The notes beneath the pieces were generated by a model. The model searched no databases. It had not been told where the DNA came from and saw nothing but the letters and a program-made list of their open reading frames with translations. A DNA stretch of 64,000 nucleotides from NCBI GenBank assembly GCA_900549285.1, contig URNW01000003.1:1-64000 (forward strand). The letters run 5' to 3'. Positions 60,532 through 64,000 of this stretch are shown here, in pieces. This stretch comes from an uncultured Mycoplasmatota bacterium. GTDB taxonomy: Bacteria > Bacillota_I > Bacilli_A > RF39 > UBA660. Numbering within the stretch: the first letter of the stretch is position 1; each line of letters opens with the position of its first letter. The translations under genes were made by a program, and so were the position numbers.

Positions 60532-61311
60532 CTAAACATTTTCTTCACTAATTAACTCACTTAAATAAACTATTTCATAATTTTTATACTTAATTTCTTT
60601 CAAAAGAAGCTTAACATCACTTAACTTTGCTGTTTTATCAATAAGAATAATACTGCCACTTTCTAAATCATTTTTTGTTTCAATATAATTAGTAGAATTT
60701 AAAGTAAGTGTTGGTTCAACTAAATATTTCTTTTTGTCTTTACATAATCTATAATTAGTATGATTTAAAACACAAATATTTTTATTTTCTTTATTAAGAT
60801 TTAAACTATTTTCTAAAGATGCAAAAGCATCATCTTCATTATTAATAGCTTCAAAATAATTATTTTTTTTATAAGTATCTAAATCAACAAGTAAACTAGC
60901 CTTATATTGATTTGCCTTTAAATATTCACTTATCTTTCCTTCTTCACTTAAAATTAAACTAACTTTTTTTAATTTAGAATTCCCTTGATAAATAATTTTA
61001 TCTTTGTTTTCTTGCAAAGATATCTCTGGCTTTACTTGATCAAACACTAAATAATATTCATTAAACATATCTAATTCTTGCATATTATAAAAAGACTCTC
61101 GCGTGTTCACTTCCAAGCCGTTAATTCCAGGGATAATATAATCTCCTTCAATAAAAGCATTTACAAATTCTTCTTCATAATTTTCTTTTTCTTCATGAAT
61201 ACTTTGCATAAGTGGATTTTTATTAAGAACAATTAAAGCAATTTTTTCTGTATAATAAAAACTAAATACCATAATAATAGCTAAACCCAAAAATTGATAA
61301 TATTTCCGCAT
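60532..61311 (-). CDS. Membrane-anchored polysaccharide-deacetylase-like protein, degenerate
   Basis: 259 residues with an N-terminal transmembrane helix (about 6-24). The region YIIPGINGLEVNTRESFYNM, then DQVKPEISLQENKDKIIYQGN and KKVSLIL, follows a family of putative NodB-type deacetylases of Clostridia. The catalytic aspartate/histidine motifs of NodB domains are not seen and the domain is short, so it is probably inactive or a substrate-binding protein. ATG 61311 with AGGTGAT upstream; 20 codons open further. Follows the XRE regulator gene closely. Confidence 0.55.
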   Translation of the reverse strand: MRKYYQFLGLAIIMVFSFYYTEKIALIVLNKNPLMQSIHEEKENYEEEFVNAFIEGDYIIPGINGLEVNTRESFYNMQELDMFNEYYLVFDQVKPEISLQENKDKIIYQGNSKLKKVSLILSEEGKISEYLKANQYKASLLVDLDTYKKNNYFEAINNEDDAFASLENSLNLNKENKNICVLNHTNYRLCKDKKKYLVEPTLTLNSTNYIETKNDLESGSIILIDKTAKLSDVKLLLKEIKYKNYEIVYLSELISEENV

Positions 61312-61363
61312 AACATCACCTAAAAAAATTATATGCGATTCTAATATGGGAAATGAATATGGT

Positions 61364-61723
61364 TTAACCAATTATTTTTTTAACTAACTCAGCTCCTCTT
61401 TTGGGATCTTCCATTAAAATATCATAAACTAATTTATTCTTTTTAATTTCTTCTATAAAAGTAATCTCTTCATGTGTTAAAATAGCATACTCTTCAAAAG
61501 AATCTTGATCACCTGTTTTAACTAAGCAATCTGCTCCCAACAAATAATCTGCACTCACACCAAAAACAAGGATCAAAGAAATCAAAGCTTCTAGCGTAGG
61601 ATTACGTGTTCCTTTTTCATAGCAACAGATGGCAGACTTTCCAACCCCAATTAATTCTCCTAATTCTGTTTGTGTTAAACCTTTGGCTTTCCTTACCTCT
61701 CTTAACCTATTTCCGTTTAACAT
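61364..61723 (-). CDS. XRE-family transcriptional regulator
   Basis: 119 residues. N-terminal helix-turn-helix of the Cro/C1 type (LREVRKAKGLTQTELGELIG, VGKSAICCYEKGTRNPTLEA), then a short C-terminal region (HEEITFIEEIKKNKLVYDIL). ATG 61723 with GAGGGTGATG upstream is preferred to an open frame 14 codons earlier. It probably regulates itself and the following gene. No phage genes are near. Confidence 0.9.
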   Translation of the reverse strand: MLNGNRLREVRKAKGLTQTELGELIGVGKSAICCYEKGTRNPTLEALISLILVFGVSADYLLGADCLVKTGDQDSFEEYAILTHEEITFIEEIKKNKLVYDILMEDPKRGAELVKKIIG

Positions 61724-61940
61724 TCCATCACCCTCACTTCTCGAAAGAATTATACCCGCTCCCAACTTATAATTGTAATTTATTCACCTATGGTAAAAAT
61801 AAACAATTACTTTTTACAAAATATCAATATTATTGAATAATAAAGATACTTTTATTCATCTAAAATAAAATTCTTTTTCTAACCCAAACTCTCTTTTAAG
61901 TAAAAAATATTATACTACACATTTTTTTATTTGTTTAGTG

Positions 61941-61969
61941 TTGTATTTTTTCTATTTTTTTGCTACAAT
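61941..61969 (+). promoter_or_regulatory. Promoter of the tail-anchored protein gene
   Basis: TTGTAT (61941-61946), 17 bases, TACAAT (61964-61969) with TGC just before it. Confidence 0.7.
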
Positions 61970-61992
61970 GATAATAATTGGAGGGTATTAAA

Positions 61993-62805
61993 ATGAATGA
62001 ACATCATACTTTTAATAATAACACAATTGAAATGCCTAAATATCGCGTAGATAACTCAAACAAACCAAAAGTAAATTTAAACAATTTTGAAATACCAGCA
62101 ACACAAAAGATTCAAGAAGAAGATCAGACTAAAATTAGTAAAACAAAAATCATCAATATCAATGATTTTATTTTCCGTCAATATATAGAATTTTATCCTC
62201 AATTGCAAGGAATAAGTTGCAAAGATAATACTTTATATTTAAAGGAAAATGAACAAATCGTTGCAACTGAAACATTAACCTTTGATTTACGAACACTCCC
62301 AGGTGAAGCATGGAATGTAGATAAAAGAACTTTTATTGAAAATATCAAAATCAATAAAAGTTGTAAACAATTAGAAGATTTCCTCAATTTATTAAATGCT
62401 TCTGCATACAACAATATAATTTTAGATAAAGAGCAATTAAACAATCAACTTACCAATTACATGAACCTATATTTTAGTGTAAAAGAATCCTTCCATTATT
62501 TAACAGAAGATAACAAAATATTAATTGGTTCTTTAGAAACTCTAATCGCTAGCCTTCCAAAAGAAACTCCAATTGGTACACTAATCAATCAAAAACTAGA
62601 TGAATACTTTGAAATAACCAAGGAAATTGGTGATACTAAAGGAAAAGGTATGGTATTAGAACTTAAAAATAAAAATCTTCCAACAATGATTCCAGAAGAA
62701 GAACCATTAATGAAGTCAAAAAAAGCTGCTTTTGTAAATGTAGCAATTATCTTATATGCAGTTTTAAATATTGGATTTATTTTAGCAATAGCTCTAATGA
62801 AGTAA
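61993..62805 (+). CDS. Tail-anchored cytosolic protein, unknown function
   Basis: 270 residues. A polar asparagine/lysine-rich N-terminal 50, a mixed middle domain (FIFRQYIEFYPQLQGISCKD, TLTFDLRTLPGEAW) and one C-terminal transmembrane helix (FVNVAIILYAVLNIGFILAI) ending ALMK. The bulk is therefore cytosolic. ATG 61993 with GGAGGG seven bases upstream. Next to tmRNA, but no functional link is visible. Confidence 0.7.
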   Translation: MNEHHTFNNNTIEMPKYRVDNSNKPKVNLNNFEIPATQKIQEEDQTKISKTKIININDFIFRQYIEFYPQLQGISCKDNTLYLKENEQIVATETLTFDLRTLPGEAWNVDKRTFIENIKINKSCKQLEDFLNLLNASAYNNIILDKEQLNNQLTNYMNLYFSVKESFHYLTEDNKILIGSLETLIASLPKETPIGTLINQKLDEYFEITKEIGDTKGKGMVLELKNKNLPTMIPEEEPLMKSKKAAFVNVAIILYAVLNIGFILAIALMK

Positions 62806-62825
62806 AAAATACTTCATTTTTTTTA
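62797..62825 (+). terminator. Terminator of the tail-anchored protein gene
   Basis: ATGAAGT (62797-62803)/ACTTCAT (62811-62817) followed by T8; the stem includes the last codons. Nearly the same arms as the rpsT terminator. Confidence 0.85.
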
Positions 62826-62832
62826 TCCTATA

Positions 62833-62841
62833 TGATATAAT
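62833..62841 (+). promoter_or_regulatory. Extended -10 promoter of ssrA
   Basis: TGATATAAT with TATAAT at 62836-62841, ten bases before the tmRNA 5' end. No good -35 hexamer. Confidence 0.65.
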
Positions 62842-62850
62842 AAAACACAT

Positions 62851-63219
62851 GGGGTAGTAAAGGTTTCGACATATATTACTACATATGATTGCAAGTGGGA
62901 GAGACACCTCACGTCTAAACTTAAAATTAAATGACAAGAATGAAAATTCTTTTGCTTCAAATGCTTACGCATTTGCCTAATTAATAAATAGGAATAGCAA
63001 GCTTCTATTTATTTTGCTTATAGAATAAATATGAGGTTCATATATATAAGATATATTATTTTATTTGTTTAGGATAAAATAATGAATACGAACTAAACTT
63101 AAATTTATAATCGGTGAGTCTTGAGCCAGTTATAAATTGAAATTAAAATCAAGCTAAACTTGTAGACATTATATGATAGGATATACTGGACAGGAGTTCA
63201 ACTCTCCTCTACTCCACCA
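62851..63219 (+). ncRNA. ssrA: tmRNA
   Basis: Rescues stalled ribosomes. The 5' end GGGGTAGTAAAGGTTTCGACA and the 3' end with T arm GGAGTTCAACTCTCC and CTACTCCACCA are the tRNA-like domain; acceptor arms GGGGTAG/CTACTCC pair with one G-U, and CCA is encoded. The tag reading frame at 62930-62980 gives NDKNENSFASNAYAFA followed by TAA; the resume codon may lie one codon earlier. The AYAFA end resembles Mollicutes tags rather than the LAA end of Bacillus. Confidence 0.95.
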
Positions 63220-63250
63220 AATTTGTTAATAATCTATTAGATTTTCAGAT

Positions 63251-63276
63251 AAGCACTAAAAAATAGTGTTTTTTTA
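63251..63276 (+). terminator. Terminator of ssrA
   Basis: CACTA/TAGTG core stem extended by weaker pairs, followed by T7. Confidence 0.7.
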
Positions 63277-63313
63277 TAAATTAAATTATGCTAAAATTAA
63301 AATGGAGGAAAAT

Positions 63314-64000
63314 ATGAAAGATAAATTATATGATTTAGAACAATTTTTTAACTATAACTTACAAATTAAACAAATGCTTAGTTTTTATCCAGAAATATAC
63401 AGTAAAGAAGACGCAATTGAATATGTAGACAAAACTTATAAAAATCTACAAGATATAAAATATATGCTAATTAAAATGATAACAATAATCGATCAAGATG
63501 AAAAGATAATTCAATACATAAATAAGCTTTTTGCATATTATGAAAAAGTATTATTAAATTCTCATTATAATCCTCAAAAATTACGAGAATTTTATCGAAA
63601 TTGTCTATCTAATATGGACCCTACCCTAATTCATGAAATAAATAAAGAAATAAAAGGTTATTATCTTTTTAATGATTATCATAGCTTTTTTTATCAAAGT
63701 AAAACAATCAATGAATTAATTCATGTTTTACATCAATATATTACCAATAATGAAACATTTTACCAAAAAATACCAATCGATTCCCAAAAAACAAACCAAT
63801 ATGAGGGAACTATTACTTTATATGGCCACAATACACCAATAGCCAATGCTATTTATATAAATATGGATCACATCAATAGTAGTATAATTGATATATTATC
63901 ATTAAATAATAACCATATATTAATGATGGCACGTGATTTAGGACATGCTTTAACTATTGAAATAGAAATAGAAAAAGAAAAAGCACATGTAAAGTACTTT
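63314..64000 (+). CDS. Unknown protein, truncated by the window edge (zincin-like motif)
   Basis: Open from ATG 63314 (GGAGG five bases upstream) to the window end, 229 codons without stop. The product is helical and charged (KDKLYDLEQFFNYNLQIKQM). Near the edge, LMMARDLGHALTIEIEIEKE resembles the HExGH helix of zinc peptidases of oligopeptidase type, but with Arg-Asp in place of His-Glu. If the alignment is right the enzyme is inactive. The rest of the gene is needed to judge. Confidence 0.7.
   Translation, partial: MKDKLYDLEQFFNYNLQIKQMLSFYPEIYSKEDAIEYVDKTYKNLQDIKYMLIKMITIIDQDEKIIQYINKLFAYYEKVLLNSHYNPQKLREFYRNCLSNMDPTLIHEINKEIKGYYLFNDYHSFFYQSKTINELIHVLHQYITNNETFYQKIPIDSQKTNQYEGTITLYGHNTPIANAIYINMDHINSSIIDILSLNNNHILMMARDLGHALTIEIEIEKEKAHVKYF

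Noticed and set aside
61364..61723. XRE regulator as a sign of a prophage
   Set aside because: No integrase, structural phage genes or attachment repeats are nearby; flanking genes are ordinary chromosomal ones.

Overview
The window is a very AT-rich, tightly packed bacterial chromosome segment, almost certainly from a low-GC Firmicute. The gene set is Bacillota-type: AddAB, ABC-F, RNase J, a T-box leader, LemA with DUF2207, YtgP-like flippase, Cse60, a spore protease and neighbouring rpsT. The tmRNA tag ends in AYAFA, which recalls Mollicutes tags. My inference is a small-genome lineage of Bacilli related to Mollicutes (RF39-like gut bacteria), still using the standard code: UGA is a true stop, seen at four ATGA gene junctions. 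TTG starts are frequent, many neighbouring genes overlap, and several terminator hairpins begin inside the last codons of the gene they end.

Layout. 1-2.7 kb (+): a three-gene NitT/TauT-type ABC importer. 2.8-5.0 kb (-): a MATE-like membrane protein and an S66 (MccF-like) peptidase. 5.0-5.9 kb: secE-nusG. 6-9.2 kb: a beta-helix surface protein with a sorting signal, a DUF368 (PopT-type) lipid-carrier transporter, a relic of an IS200/IS605 TnpB gene, a CotD-like cysteine/histidine-rich protein and a small membrane protein. 9.2-13.4 kb: ffh, a TroA-fold lipoprotein without metal ligands, an ABC-F protein. 13.4-18.2 kb: YqxA-like, SpoIIP-like, gpr and rpsT, the order known from Bacillus, interrupted by a 677-residue protein with four 81-residue repeats. 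18.2-21.8 kb: transglutaminase-like protein, DUF2207 protein, lemA. 21.8-29.2 kb: addB-addA followed by a fused nucleotidase/nucleoside hydrolase and an HD hydrolase. 29.3 kb: tRNA-Asn. 29.6-30.5 kb: a broken PD-(D/E)XK transposase-like gene.

30.6-39.8 kb holds the most distinctive locus: a Tad-like pilus or secretion operon (CpaF ATPase, TadB, TadC, CpaB-like, TadE-like), led by a membrane-anchored protein and a 1267-residue cysteine-rich secreted protein. It is followed by a small two-helix pilin-like gene with its own near-consensus promoter and terminator. 39.8-44.2 kb: an IT-superfamily permease, a second and differently deleted PD-(D/E)XK copy, and lysS fused to a tRNA-binding domain. 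44.2-46.7 kb: a cell-wall-sorted protein divergent from a class B sortase that carries a large cytosolic N-terminal domain. 46.7-51.3 kb: trmB, a coiled-coil protein, a pncC-cse60-flippase operon and small surface/coat-like proteins. 51.3-55.8 kb: a T-box controlled aminopeptidase-tyrS operon and an InlB-repeat protein. 55.9-60.4 kb: YtxH/DUF948 proteins, a charged protein, a lipoprotein and a degenerate RNase J. 60.5-64 kb: a degenerate deacetylase-like protein, an XRE regulator, a tail-anchored protein, tmRNA and a truncated gene at the edge.

Recurring themes are (i) an elaborated cell surface (Tad-like fibre, sortase with two candidate substrates, InlB repeats, two lipoproteins), (ii) remnants of a sporulation programme, one enzyme of which has lost its catalytic residues, and (iii) several family members that keep the fold but lack active-site residues (SpoIIP, RNase J, ZnuA-like, deacetylase-like). 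Promoters match sigma-A consensus, often with a TGn extended -10.
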